From Hydra vulgaris (taxonomy: Eukaryota; Cnidaria; Hydrozoa; Anthoathecata; Hydridae): 64,000 nucleotides of DNA. Of the stretch, positions 11,962 to 26,820 are shown in pieces. The stretch is from the NCBI RefSeq assembly GCF_038396675.1, contig NC_088929.1, positions 39,167,501 through 39,231,500 of the forward strand, given 5' to 3'. Every line of letters starts with the position of its first letter. The first letter of the stretch is position 1. The position numbers and the translations under genes are program-made. The notes under the pieces are model-generated. The model was given only the letters and a program-made list of their open reading frames with translations. It ran no database searches and had not been told where the DNA came from.

Positions 11962-12335
11962 AAAGTATGTATATTTGCTATATATATTTGACATGCTACA
12001 GCGTGTTTATTTTAACATTGTTCGACTAAAGATTTTAATATTTATATTGCAACGTAGTTTTTAGTGTATAATCTTTACGTAGCCTTTTCACAAAAAATAT
12101 TTTATTGTAAACTTACTAAAGCCATGTGGGATTTAAATGTTATTGTTAAAGTTGCTCTATGAAACAATGTCAACGTCAATGTCAATTATGGTATTGTTAA
12201 TAAAAAAGAAAATTAAAAAAATGATTATTGTTTATTTTTTATTATTATCATCAAAGTATGATTTTTAAATGTTTACTTTGTTTATGTTCTATGTGTGTAT
12301 GCTTATTAATAATCATATTATATTTAAAAACTGAC
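11962..12335. other. No recognised feature
   Basis: AT-rich sequence without a supported gene or repeat. Confidence 0.35.
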
Positions 12336-12440
12336 GTCACTTCTTTGAATTCTGATTGAATTCAAAGTAGTGACACCAGTTTTCTGATAAGGATGGTGTC
12401 TCTCAATCAGAATTCTGCTTGAGAGACACCATCCTTATCA
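12336..12440. repeat. Two adjacent hairpins
   Basis: Hairpin 1: GTCACTTCTTTGAATTC (12336-12352) pairs with 12358-12374, one mismatch. Hairpin 2: TGATAAGGATGGTGTCTCTC and one further base (12385-12405) pair perfectly with 12420-12440 across a 14-nt loop. The loop TCAGAATTC echoes hairpin 1. Confidence 0.9.
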
Positions 12441-12639
12441 ATTTTTAGTTATTATTATTAAATACTTATGATTAATTTACTCATTATTATATTACTATAT
12501 ATTATTATCATTTTTATAAATAGATATATTTCATTTTTTTATTAAGCAATTATTTTTTCTTTCTACTATCAAGTTATGAATTTTTTTTATTATTATTATT
12601 ATTATATTTATTATTATTATAACATTATTGTATGATTTA

Positions 12640-13110
12640 AAAAAGGAAAATAAATATCTTGTTGTAAATGACCAATGAAGAACACAAATAGCAATGGTGC
12701 AAAAACTGACCTTTGAGGGACACCACTCGTAACCTTTTTCAACTCAGACGTTTATTTTCCAATTATTACTAATTTTTTCATTAGCTAGCCAACTACAGAT
12801 CCAGTTTAATAGCTGGTCTCAAATATTATAATCATGAGATTTATAAAAAAAGTTGTTGTGTGATACTGTGTTGAATGCTTTGGCAAAGTCATTTTTTATT
12901 AATAAATAATTATGTCAACTAGGTGTCCACGGTAAAATACATCCGTTAAAATGTTACGGGATTCAATCAGGTTTGTAAGATTATTTTGTGAGATGCAAAT
13001 CCATGTTAAGACTGATATTAGGTTGTCCACAGTGTTTCATAATCCAATCTATGATAATTCTTTCCGTCACCTTGCTTGGTATAGTTTAGAGACACCAGCT
13101 TGTTGACACA
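12640..13110 (-). pseudogene. LINE RT remnant
   Basis: On the minus strand broken frames read DFAKAFNTVSHN (near 12890-12850), then a segment resembling LLNWICSWLANE, and GVPQRSVFAPLLFVFF (near 12722-12680, normally GVPQGSVLGPLLF). The catalytic YADD/FADD box is not visible. Heavily decayed. Confidence 0.7.
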
Positions 13111-13689
13111 AATCTTGACTTTGTTTTCTTTTGAGGGTAGTCGTGATATTTGATTTATATTAAGATTTTAACACTCCTTAGAAAGTTGTTAAACCTTATC
13201 AAATAAAGTTTATTAATTTAGTTTTGTTTTTTTAATTTTGCTATTTAAAATTGTTATTAATTTTTTTTTTTTTCAGAATAATCATAAAAGCATTTATAAG
13301 TTTTATAGATAAAATGTTTTTATCGATAAGACCTAGTGTCTTCTTCAATATCATCAATATAAAAAAGTCAACTTTTCTTTTATCGGTTTGTTCCTACCAA
13401 CTATAAATCTTTGGTAATACAAATAAAAGTAACTTGTTACGCACATTACCAAGAAAATTATATTTTATACCTCATCAACAAAAACAATTTTTTTTACTTT
13501 TTTGTAAACAAAATTTATTATGTTTTTTTTTTTGTCTTTTGTATTTTGGCGCCCCTATTATCTTGGCGCCCGGGGCACGTATGCCCCGTAATTACCATTG
13601 TGCATTTTTTCACACTCAATACTCTTTAAGTGCTTTTACACTTCACCTATGAATTCGTTTTCAAATTTATTTATTTTATATTTAACTTA

Positions 13690-15290
13690 ATTCCTTTAAC
13701 TTAATTCCTGAAGATATTCATTATGATGATGTTCTTGAAAGGCTTAAAAATCTTGATCAAAACAAAGCATATGGAGTTGACAAATTACATCCATATATCT
13801 TAAAAAACTGTGCTACTTCCTTTCACACTAATTTTTATGGAGTCAATAGAAAAAAGTCAACTACCAAATCAATTTAGTTCAGCAAATATAACTGCACTAT
13901 ATAAAAAAGGTGACAAAACTGATTCTGGGAATTATAGACCTATATCACTTCCTTGTATTAGTTTTAAAATACTTCAAAGAATAATAAAAAACAAGTTAGA
14001 AAAATATCTTCACGAAAATAATATTATAGCTAATGAACAGCACGGGTTTGTTAAAAACAGGTCATGCACGACCAATTTACTTGAAACTCTAGATTATATT
14101 ACAAGAAACGTTGATCAAGGAATTCCTGTTGATGTAGTTTTACTTGATTTTGCAAAAGCATTTGATACTGTTCCACATCAAAGGCTTATCTCGAAACTTA
14201 AAGCATATGGTATTAATGGCCTGGCACTTAATTGGTTTCAAGCTTTCCTGTCTAATAGAAGGCAGAGAGTCGTTATGGGAGATTATGTTTCAACTTGGGC
14301 CGAGGTGTACAGTGGAGTTCCTCAAGGCTCAGTATTGGGTCCACTACTGTTTATACTCTATATAAATGATCTTCCTGAGTCTCTAAAAAATACTTCAAAA
14401 TTGTATGCTGGTGACACCAAAATCATGTCAATTAGTTCTTCTGATGAGTTACATAATAAACTTCAATGCGATTTGAACTCTGCATATGCTTGGACACAAG
14501 ACTGGTTACTTAATTTTAATATTGAAAAGTGTTTAGTTATGCACTATGGCTTTAAAAATAAACGATATCCATTTTATATAAATAGTTGTAAACTCAATAC
14601 ATCGGATTCTGAAAGAGACCTAGGAGTGATTTTTTTAGATAACTTGAAATGGAAAAATCAGGTATTATCGAGTGCAAGCAAAGCAAATCGCATGCTGGGC
14701 ATTATAAAGAAATCGTTTGTTCAATTTGATGCAGAACTGCTAAAATCTCTTTATCTTACTTTCATCCGACCACTTCTTGAGTTTGCTGTACCCGTATGGG
14801 CTCCTTATCAAAAACAAGATATTGTCATTTTAGAAAAAGTACAACGTCGTGCCACTAAATTAATACCTCAAATCAGTAAATTATGCTATGAAGATCGACT
14901 AGCTTGTCTTAGAATGCCCTCACTTTTTAAAGAAAGACAACGAGGGGACATAATACAACTGTATAAAATTTTCAATGGTTACGATAAAATTGAATTTACA
15001 GAAAATCATTCCTTTAAATCAAATTGTACTCGTGGCCATATCCTAAAATATTCAAAAGACTTTTCGAAACATAAATATAGAGAAAACATTTTACTTAATC
15101 GAGCTGCAAATTACTGGAATGCACTGCCAGAAACTGTTGTCAAAGCTACTTCAATAAATTCATTTAAAGCAAGACTTGATCGATGGGAGTCAAACCATCA
15201 CGAGACTCAGCTGTCAAAGTGTGTATAAAATCACACTCACTGGTAGCAATACCAGTCACAGCAGAAACTAATACTAATACTAATACTATT
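13690..15290 (+). mobile_element. 5'-truncated LINE with a long open RT frame
   Basis: Coding similarity begins near 13707 (PEDIHYDDVLERLKNLDQNK) and shifts frame near 13815. The main frame to 15228 spans about 470 residues: GNYRPISLPCISFKILQR, EQHGFVKNRSCTTNLLE, LLDFAKAFDTVPHQRL, SGVPQGSVLGPLLFILYIND, KLYAGDTK, and the C-terminal AANYWNALPETVV. The catalytic box is YAGD instead of Y/FADD, so one of the paired catalytic aspartates is changed to Gly. The 3' tail is a short (ACTAAT)n-like repeat at 15270-15288. Confidence 0.9.
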
Positions 15291-15376
15291 TACATATATT
15301 CTTTAACACAAACATATGAATAATATAAAGCTTAGACTTAAAATGGTTATAATAAACTTATATAAAGCAAAACCAA

Positions 15377-15478
15377 CCCAGTGGGCACGTTTTTAAAACG
15401 TTTTTTAAACGTTTTTATAAGGTTTAAACCTAATAAAAACGTCCAAAGAACGTTTTAAAAACGTACTGTGCCACTGGG
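15377..15478. mobile_element. MITE of 102 bp with CCCAGTGG ends
   Basis: The ends CCCAGTGGGCACGTTTTTAA and its near complement ending GTGCCACTGGG fold over almost the full length; the interior is rich in AACGTTTT. No coding capacity. No clear target duplication was found. Confidence 0.75.
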
Positions 15479-15659
15479 AATGTCTTTATTATGAAAACAG
15501 AAAGAAAAAAAACTGTTTCTTTCAAGAATGCTTTCTTATTATAAGTGTATTAACTTTTTTTCATGCGATTCTGCGCATAAGAAACGATGGCGTAATATAA
15601 AGAATGCGTGCGCATGAAATTATCGGAACTGTGAAGACGTCTAATATGGTGAGAAACAA

Positions 15660-16080
15660 ACGGAACAATTGAATAAGCGCGAACTTCATAAGTGCAAACT
15701 GACATAAGTGCGAAGCGTTGTATAAAACTGTCACAAGTGTGAACTGGCATAAGTTCAAAACGGCATAAAAGCGTCAAACAAATTTGCAAACATTGGGATA
15801 ACTGCGAATTGGCATAAGGGCAAAGCAGTTACAAAAACTGGCGTACGTGTGAACTAACATAAATGCGAAGCAGTTACAAAAACTGGCATAAGTGCGAATC
15901 GGCATAAATGCGAGCTGGCATAAGTGGGCCGAATAAATTTGCAAACGTTACCATAAGTACAAAATGCCAGTTTGCACTTATATTTGCAATTTTATTCGGC
16001 GCATTTATGCCAGTTTTTGCAACGCTTCGCAGTTATGCCAGTTCACACTTATGAAATTCGCGCTTACTCAGCCTCCCAAA
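15660..16080. mobile_element. Fold-back element built of GCATAAGTGCGAACTG-like units
   Basis: Many imperfect direct repeats of GCATAAGTGCGAACTG run through 15680-15955, and inverted versions (CAGTTTGCACTTAT, TGCCAGTTCACACTTATGAA) fill 15965-16066. The outer arms TAAGCGCGAACTTCATAAGTG (about 15673) and its complement (ending 16066) pair. No coding sequence. Confidence 0.75.
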
Positions 16081-16479
16081 TAAACGTTTATTAACTTTGA
16101 CATATCGAAATTTTTTTAAAGAATTTTTCAACTTTTAAATTTTCAAATTTTTCAATTTTTAAAGCCTTCTAAAGTTTTTATTCTTATTAGTGATTGATTT
16201 TTTTAAAGTTATTTTTTTGATGTTATGTGATATTGTTTTTTTGTTGATAACCAATAAAAATCAATAAACGTCCTCCAAACCGCTAAGCACCACTAACACT
16301 AAGTGTTTCTACATTAAAACTCATTAGCAATAAGAGAAGGGAGGGGAAATGGAGTTTGATAAAAGATATTAATTTTAGGCGTCCAAGCCTGGTGTTTAAT
16401 TAAAGATATAAAGTCAATTTAAAGTTATAAATTTTTAACCGTTAACTCAAAGCCAAGATGAACTATTTTCTTTTTTAAT

Positions 16480-16710
16480 TGAAATAAATAGACTAAATAT
16501 ATATATAATAAAGTATATAAACTTGACCCGTTTTACGAGATCAGGCAGCTGGTTTAAATAATTATTAATTAAATATTTTAAACAGATCTTTTATATTATT
16601 GTTTGAGTAAAAAAGATTGGAGTCATCAGCAAACAAAATAACAGTTAAAATTTTGGATACTAAAAATAAATCATTTATATACAGTAGGATTAATAGTAGG
16701 GTGGAGCAAA
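16480..16710 (-). pseudogene. LINE RT remnant with FADD box
   Basis: The minus strand reads LLLILLYINDL then TVILFADDSNLFYSNNNIKDLF, the RT palm region with the catalytic FADD preserved. No other blocks remain. A different repeat appears to start at about 16697 (GTAGGGTGGAGCAAATCTG). Confidence 0.75.
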
Positions 16711-17107
16711 TCTGAAAGTTTTTTTATATCAAGCTGTTTCTAAATCAAATTTTAAGTTTGCAACGCTATTTTGGTTAGAAATTTGCTTTATTTTTCAAAA
16801 TGGCTGCCAAAAATTGGTAAAAAGTATTTTCCCGAAAATATATGCGTGTTATATATCATTCTATATGCTTTCTTAGGTGCTGTATTCAATTGTTACAGAA
16901 ATTTTGCGTTAAAAAACGTTTTAGGTCAGGAACATGTGTTTCCTGTCCGTCATAGAAGCACATGGGAAATGATTAAAACTTAGCAAATAGTTGCAAAGGT
17001 AGACGCGCACCTTTGTGTGCACGTACTTGACCACTATGGCGCTTATGTGATCAGTAGCAAGTTAATTTTGGTATAAATAATCTATCTACCTATTTACGGG
17101 ACTTAGT
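16711..17107. other. No recognised gene
   Basis: Possibly part of an unidentified repeat that starts near 16697. The open frame at 16771-16983 is short and shows no recognisable domain. Confidence 0.3.
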
Positions 17108-17210
17108 GATAAGACTATTTTTATCTTCTTTTTGCTACTGCCATGTAAATATTTATTTATGCATTTTGGTATTGTAGCATTATTTAAACGGCGAAATATA
17201 TACATATATA
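17108..17210 (+). repeat. Copy of a dispersed 3'-UTR-like block
   Basis: GTGATAAGACTATTTTTATC followed by TTCTTTTTGCTACTGCCATGTAAATATTT and an ending AAACGGCGAAATATA. It is related to 716-815 and 18366-18475. Confidence 0.65.
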
Positions 17211-17549
17211 AGTGACCGAATAATATGCCTAGGTGACTGTTGACACGTTCACTATGCTAAAAAAAACCCATTGTTTTAGCGCTGATTTTTCATTCGAGGT
17301 CTCAAAGCACACCGAGAAAGTACCGAGAAGAACCAACATTCATCAGTAAATCCAAATTGCAAAGTGTTGCTCATTTAATTGGATAGATGATACACCTGTG
17401 TTTAGTGAGATCTGGTTCTAAAGTTTTCTAATATAGTGACGCAAGCAAAACAGGAACTAACCAACAACTAGTTATTAAAGGACGTCTATCTGCTGTGTCA
17501 ACAAAAAATTGCCAAGAAGATAAAAGTCAAATATCAAACTCTCATGACT

Positions 17550-18330
17550 GTTAAACAACATAAAAAATCATGTTACAAGAAAACAAGTCTATGGATACAG
17601 AAAACTCAAGATTTCAACATGCGTATTACAAGCAGAGCCTACGACATCAGAATAAACGATGTGGCAACCAACGGATAATGGAAGAGTCGCTCGGATTTAA
17701 AATGGCGATGAAAACGAGGCATTCTATTTTGATAAATGCTACGGGTCTTACTTGGCAATTAGTACATCGACAGTTTCACGGAGGTGGAAAAAATAGGTGA
17801 AGAAAAACGAGGAAAGACATCAGTCAAATGAGAAAAAACAAAAGGCTGTGAAGGAAACCAGAATCAGGAAAAAGCATGCAGAACTCTGCAGTATATGGAT
17901 GCCCTAAACATGGGTAACTGTGAAGGATTTATCTCAGAAGACCAAGATTAAGACTTCGTTGCTGCGCTTCCAATCATGCCAGAAACACCAACTTCAAGTT
18001 CAATAAATGACTCTACTAGTCCAGGAGGCATCTTCCCAAAAATTCCGGGAAGAGCTAGTCGTAAACGTCTAGACGAACGTATAATGAGATGCACAATCCA
18101 GTGCTATTGTGACCACAAGATCCGTCGCGGTGATGTAGTTAATATGATAGTAAAACTACGAACATCATCTATGGTCAGAAAAAAACAATCAATTTAAATT
18201 GGCTGATTAATTCTGAGTAAGAATCTAATAAATCGTAAAAGAACACAATCGCCGAAAACCTGAAAAAACGTCACTCTACTAGAGATCTTAGCTACATTTT
18301 CCCTCAGCGTGACTTATGTCTTGTAATTTA
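17550..18330 (+). pseudogene. Unrecognised degenerate coding region
   Basis: I do not recognise this protein. Short frames run through the interval. The best is 17976-18197 (a Ser/Pro-rich start, then SRKRLDERIMRC and DHKIRRGDVVNMIVKL). Upstream in the same frame, DALNMGNCEGFISEDQD is separated by one stop. A frame near 18250 (KRHSTRDLSYIFPQRD) may continue it. The 3'-UTR-like block at 18366-18475 follows directly, so it may be the body of a transposable element. Confidence 0.35.
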
Positions 18331-18365
18331 AAGAAGTTTTAATTTTATTATTGAACAATTTTTTT

Positions 18366-18475
18366 AATCGGGTCGGCGATAAGGCTAACTTTGTATTCTT
18401 CTTGCCCCAGCTATGTACTTTATATTTGCATTTCCTGATTTTTGTAGTTTCTTTTTTTCATCGGCGAAATACATA
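18366..18475 (+). repeat. Copy of a dispersed 3'-UTR-like block
   Basis: GGCGATAAGGCTAACTTTGT, then TTCTTCTTGCCCCAGCTATGTA, ending TTCATCGGCGAAATACA. It aligns with 716-815, where the block ends in a poly(A) LINE tail. Confidence 0.7.
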
Positions 18476-19112
18476 ATAATATTACAAGAAAAAAACAACA
18501 ACTTAAATATAAAATAAAAAGCATGAACTTTTTCGAAAATTTATTTTTTTAATTTCAGTCGTGTATTAATTTAATTTTATTTTTTTGAAAAATTGACATA
18601 AAAATCTTCAAAATAAAATTTTCTATCAGTGACCTGAAATCCACACTAACAATACCTGGCATCAGCATACGTCGTATAGCATCAAAACAAGTCTCAACTC
18701 CAAAATCAACCAACTTGCAGTCAACCAAGCAAAATTTTCTTTTATTGTTTTTAATTTATTGTTTAGTGTAAATTTTTTCATCAAATTAGGCAATAAAGAT
18801 AATTTTATTTTAGCAGTTTTTGCTAAAGTAAAATTGCTAAGACGTAGTTCGAAATCTTTATTTTAATTTTTATTTTAAAACATACGTTACTTACTTATGT
18901 TAATTATAATATGTTAATATTGTGTTAACTAATAGTTTTTAAAATATTTTTATTATAATTTTTATTTGTAACTTGTAAAAAAACAAAAACTATAGAGAAT
19001 ATTTTTAATACATTTAAAATATGAAACATTTTTTAAAAAATTTTAAAAATTGCAGAAATATTATCACTAAGAAAAAAAAATCCATAATGGCGCAAAAACA
19101 GTGTAAAAAACA

Positions 19113-19151
19113 CTTAAGTCTTGTGTTTTCAAAACACAATTTAGACTTAAG
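19113..19151. repeat. Imperfect palindrome
   Basis: CTTAAGTC TTGTGTTTT pairs with AAAACACAA ... GACTTAAG around a two-base centre, with a small asymmetry. Confidence 0.8.
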
Positions 19152-19399
19152 AACAAATGAATCAAACTTTGCTAATCTATTGATGACATTATGTAACCTC
19201 ATTTGAGTGATAGATTTTTAAATAGTAATATTATTAATAAAGATTTGATTTTTATATAAAATGAGTTAAAATTTATATTATTAACAAGCAATTTAAAGAA
19301 GTTAAAAATAATGAGTTTTAAAAGCAACAAAACAAGTTCTATTTTGTAAAAAATCCAGAAAATTTTAGAGCAAATGCTTTAATCAATCAAAGTAAATCA

Positions 19400-19776
19400 T
19401 GTTTTGAAATCTTGATAAAACATTGATAAAAAACTTGCAGATAATATAAAAATAAATAGAAAATTAAAGAAATAATAACTTTTTTTTTAAAATTCTTTAT
19501 AAATGAAGTAGATAATTAACATTTAAAAGCATGGTCGAAAAATTACATAGACAAATGAGCTTGTTAATTTTTTTTTGTGTAGTTTTTATAAATACTTTTA
19601 TGGTAGCTATGGCGTTGCTAAGATAAATAGCATTGTTAATTTAAAATTTATTTTTAAATTTACACTCTTTAAACATGCGCCAAGAAAAAAAGGATAAGAT
19701 TTTAAATAAAATACGTCTAAAAACAACACAATGACATTTTATTCTAAAATAAGTATATTAAATGCGGTCTACCACC
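19400..19776 (-). mobile_element. Truncated Kolobok-type terminus
   Basis: Read on the minus strand from 19776, the sequence begins GGTGGTAGACCGCATTTAAT, next to TTAA (19777-19780). It shares blocks with the left 350 bp of the Kolobok element at 42332: CTTAGCAACGCCATAGC and GACCATGCTTTTAA. The second terminus was not found. Confidence 0.7.
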
Positions 19777-19936
19777 TTAAATGTTGTGCAGACATAATAA
19801 AATATTCACTTTTAAATTCACTTTCAATTTTGAAACTTACAACAGAATTTATTCAATGTTTGTTTCTTAAAAAAACTTCTCTATATCATTAAACAAAAGT
19901 TTAATAGTACTAATATTATATAATAAAAATATAATA

Positions 19937-20277
<341 letters not shown>

Positions 20278-20681
20278 CCTAATAATTTGATTATCAATAA
20301 TGTTCGAAATATTTATAAATAATAAATACTATAAAAATGTTTTCTTTTCTTTCAGTTTTAAAATACAAATAAGCAACAATATATATTAGGGTCCAGGTCT
20401 AGTCTTTATTTTTGGATCATGGCATGGTTACAAGATATATTGTACCTCCGAAATACATAATCTCCAAGGCAATGCTTTTGCGTTACTTGAATGTACTTTA
20501 TGTGTTTAAAAAAAAAAAAGGTTTTTTATTTTATTATAATAAAATGGAAAACCAGGAATTTTTTATTAATATATACCTAGCATAGTATATATGTACTATG
20601 CTGGATATATCTACATACATAGGTATATATGTACATACAGCTTATTTTTATAAGTATATACCTAGCATAATACATCGCATA

Positions 20682-21299
20682 CAGAGGCGGATCCAGCTTT
20701 TTTGGTGTTTGAAATAGCTAACTTCCAGACATGGAGCATACTCCAAACATTTATATGTTTATACTTATATTATGAATAAGAATACTTTGCAAAAAATGAC
20801 GACGATTGGAGCATGGTAATATAAAGCCGTAAAATTTTGACCACAACTACCTCAAATGTTAGAGCTAAAAGTTGATAAAGTATATTTTTTTTACTATTCT
20901 CAACTAAATTAATATTCATTGACAAATTTTAAACTTCATTAAATAGTTTTTTAGCGTTTACAAATTATGACCACATAAAATTTTTAGCCCCCTCAAATTG
21001 AGGGGGTTCAACTTTACATAGTCATAACGCTATAAGATTATTCTATGAAACTGATAATTTATCAATGAATATGAATTTAGTTGATGATAGTAAAAAAAAT
21101 TTTATTATCAATTTGTTGCTCTCATGTTTGGGGCAGTTGTGGTCAAAATTTTGAGTTTTTGTGTTATCAGGTTCATCAATCATCGCAAATTTTTACAAGG
21201 CATTCTTATTTGACATAATTATAAACATTTAAGTTTTTAAAGTTTGCTCCATGGCTGGAAGTTATCTCAAACTCCAAAAAAAGATGGATCCGCCCCTGA
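20682..21299. mobile_element. Complete fold-back element, 618 bp
   Basis: The ends CAGAGGCGGATCCAGCTTTT and its near complement (ending AAAGATGGATCCGCCCCTG) are inverted. Similarity between arms continues for most of 300 bp up to a centre CCCCCTCAAATTGAGGGGG near 20990-21008. No coding capacity. Half copies lie at 11600-11961 and 38677-38985. Target duplication is unclear. Confidence 0.85.
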
Positions 21300-23129
21300 C
21301 ATAGTATTTTTATAAATATATACACATTTATACATAGGTACTACATACGTACATACATACATAGCCATTGCACGAAATCGAAAAAATGACGTAAATTGCA
21401 TAAATAATTTTTTTTTTTGTAATATTAGTTTATTTTTACAAGTTGTCGAGTTGCCAAAAAATTAGGCTACTCTGAAGACACAAATAATGTTCTTTTGCCG
21501 AATTAACGTAAAGTTACCCAAAGGTAATTAAATAAAATTACTTATTTTAGCACTTTGTAATGGTATATTAATTTTAACAATAATTCTAATTAAATTTTAT
21601 CAAAATTAATCTATAAACTGTATTTACTATATAAACTATATTGAAATATTGATTGAAGAAATCAAAAAGCCACACTTGCACGATGCTCTGCCATCACTTA
21701 AATCAATTAAAAAAGTTTGCATCGTTTATTTTTAATACCTGAATGAGTAAATAAAGGTTTTGTAATAGCACGATGATTAATTATAATAACGCGATGCATT
21801 AATGGCCATCTGAAAGAAAAATCAGTCACTTTAATTGAATAATTTAAACCATCAACGATGTTTGATAATATTTTTTAAAAATAATTTATATGAACATTTT
21901 GACAATATGTATGCATAAAAACTAAAGTTTCAATAAAATAAGTTTTTTGTCAAAGATAAAATATTAAAAATGTATATAATGACTAATAAAAATAACAATT
22001 TTTTCTAATCATAGTTATTGTAACTGCTTATTTCGGATTGATTCCGCTTGATTGAGAAAATTTTTTTTGCCAGTATTTTCTAAAGTTTGATGAATTGGTT
22101 ATTTTTCTTGAAGTTATAAAAATATGTTTTCTGAAAATATTTATTATTATTTTAAAAACTTTTGCCTTTAAGTATAACAAAAGAAAAAAAAAAAAAACTA
22201 TTAAGGAACAGGCAAAGATAGATAATCCAATAAATAAATTGATAAAATAAGTATTTTAAAATCATTTTATTTTTAACAATACTAATTTCCTTTTCATATT
22301 AGCGATGCTCTTTAAGATTTATCATTTCTTATTCTATAATCCAACTTTGGAAAAATGCCATCCTCATAAAGATAACAACCTTCGTCCATTTTCTCACATC
22401 TAATGCCATGCTCTCTCAACACAGAATCAAATTTAAAAAAATTCAAAATATTAAATGAGAAATATTATGTAATTACGAAGTGTTGTTAATATAAAAATTG
22501 CATTAAATTCATTCCGAAAGTTGCAACTTTTTTATATTCAATTTTACGTTATCTAATTGTTATTAAATCTAAACGAAGTTAACTCAAATTATAAAATAAA
22601 CAATCTAAACTATATATTTAAATAAACTTGAGTTTTTAAGTCTAAGAATTTATTTACAACTGAGTTAACTTAAATATTTTAGAATATTCACAAGATTCCT
22701 TAAAAATGACTCGTTCAATCCATTCCTAAGTGGTTATCGATTACAAAGTACACATAAAAAAACTTCTTAGGAGTTTTTTATAACAGCAGTTGTTCGTATT
22801 CACAGCCAATGCGTTTGACTTGTTGTTATTTTTAATACTACTTATATTACATTAAATTTCGTGCAAGAATTACCAGCAAGATTTTGGATTAAAATATTAG
22901 GTTATCATTTAAATAAGTACCGTCTAAAAATTATGAAAAAAAAATAATAATAAAAATAATCCATTCATTCATTTAATCATCCAGGAAAAATTTTATACGC
23001 AAAAAGTCTGTCGGATGGAGAGCTAAGCCTAATGAATAATGGCAAATATTTGATTTAGAATGCAAAACATTCTGAACTGCCCGTGGTGATAGAAGGAACA
23101 ATTTATTTAAGGTCTAAATTAAATTTGAA
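21300..23129. other. Upstream region of the ShK/Kazal gene, no assigned feature
   Basis: AT-rich. On the minus strand at about 22442-22316 there is a short frame ending in a stop (REHGIRCEKMDEGCYLYEDG, then IFPKLDYRIRNDKS) with a coding look, but no clean splice acceptor was found. The rest shows nothing convincing. Confidence 0.3.
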
Positions 23130-25230
<2,101 letters not shown>

Positions 25231-25899
25231 AGCAATAAGAAAATAATTATTTTCCAAATTAGTTTTTGCATACCGCAATATTGCTTACTGAGATAAAAAG
25301 ACTGAGTCAAATATATTAAAAAGACGGCGAACCCAAGACAGTTTAAATGAAAACTGCGTTGATATTTAAATTAAAGGCAATTTTACCCTATTGCATTTTA
25401 AATTACGATTGTACATTTTTATTAAATTATTTAGCAAGTTTATTTATAGTAAGTTTTTTAACAAACGATCATATTTTAATTGACGAAACTGTTGTGTTTG
25501 ATAAAAGAATCATGTTTTTGTATTTGCTTTAGACTCGACAATATTTGATAGACTTCAAAGTAACTCCAATTACTTTACCATGCGTAATGTGTATTAATAA
25601 CTTTAATTCGTTGAAATTTTTTATGTCTCAATTAAAAATATTTCTGATGTATTTAAACCGGAAGTATATAAATGTCAAAAGATAATGAATTATATTACAG
25701 AGTTAAAGAAATATTTATCTAATTTTCATAGAGAGATAAAGATGCGCGAACACATTACAATTGCAAATCTAATCATAAAGATTAATATTAAGCTTAAGTG
25801 TAAAAAATTGAAATGTAAACCAACTAGATTTGGCTAAATAGTTTAATCTGATTTACGGAGGAGAGCCTAATATAAATCGTCAGTTAAATTTTTTTTTGT
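25231..25899. other. 3' flank of the ShK/Kazal gene
   Basis: AT-rich. Presumably includes the 3' UTR; no other gene was recognised. The frame at 25347-25532 is hydrophobic and low-complexity. Confidence 0.3.
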
Positions 25900-25914
25900 T
25901 GATGTTATGTATTT

Positions 25915-26017
25915 TTTGGTGCAATTTGCACCCATCTACATGAGTACTTAAGTATTTTATGCCCATCTGCATGAGTACTTTAGTATTTTGTGCCCATCTA
26001 CAAGAGTACTTAAGTAT
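25915..26017. repeat. Three-copy tandem repeat, about 34-bp unit
   Basis: TGCCCATCTACATGAGTACT followed by TAAGTATTTT is repeated three times with small changes. Confidence 0.9.
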
Positions 26018-26650
26018 AATCCTTTTTTAAAAAAGAAAATATTTCATGAAAACTTGATTTTTTACTTGAAAAAAAATTATAGCCATATAACTCTGAAAAT
26101 CAACTCAAACTCTAAAATACGTTCTATCCGCTCCTGTCTTGAACCTTTTTACCTTCAGACATTTAAAAAAAACTGTTCAAACCGTTTTTTTTTAAAGATT
26201 TCATCGTTTGTAATTGATAAACTTTTGACCTTGTTTATATTTCATAACGAATATAAACGAATACAAGTATGTGAAATATCTAAATCGCTAGCTAAATAAA
26301 CCAGAATCAAAAAACTTTCAACTTTTAAATTCTGCACGTTTTTGTTTTATTGTGCAATAAAGGTAATCCTGCTTGAAAAATTTGATCCAAAATAACTTAA
26401 ATGTTGTCTTTTAATTTAGGATAGTTCCATAAATATTTATTTGTTTATTGGTTTATTTTTCGGTGTTAATATAAGTTTAAATGCAAAATATCTTGTGTGG
26501 TGTATTAATAATACCTAAAAAAAAAACTTATCTCTCCAAAGATTTTGGACATTCTATATTGGAATCTAAGACCTAATTTGCCCTACAAAATGATTTAACT
26601 TTTCCACTCGACATTAAAAAGTTGAATTAAATATGACAAATCTTAAATTT

Positions 26651-26820
26651 GATAATATTCATAAAGCGGCATCGTGCGTCATAGAGTGGAAAAAGCTTTG
26701 AAACGCATTTAGTGACCTAAATATTATTATTCAAAAATAACAGTCAGTAGAAAATGTTTAAAAGCTTTTTCCGCTCTGTGACGCATGATACGGCCCTACA
26801 AATATTATTATACAGTATAA
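26651..26820. mobile_element. MITE, about 150 bp
   Basis: GGCATCGTGCGTCATAGAGT then GGAAAAAGCTTT near 26668-26700, and the inverted form AAAAGCTTTTTCCGCTCTGTGACGCATGATACGGCC near 26760-26795. Weaker symmetry extends outward on both sides. No coding sequence. Confidence 0.7.

Noticed and set aside
25988-26299. 103-codon frame downstream of the ShK/Kazal gene
   Set aside because: It starts inside a tandem repeat, is Lys/Phe/Asn-rich as expected for AT-rich DNA, and shows no domain I recognise.
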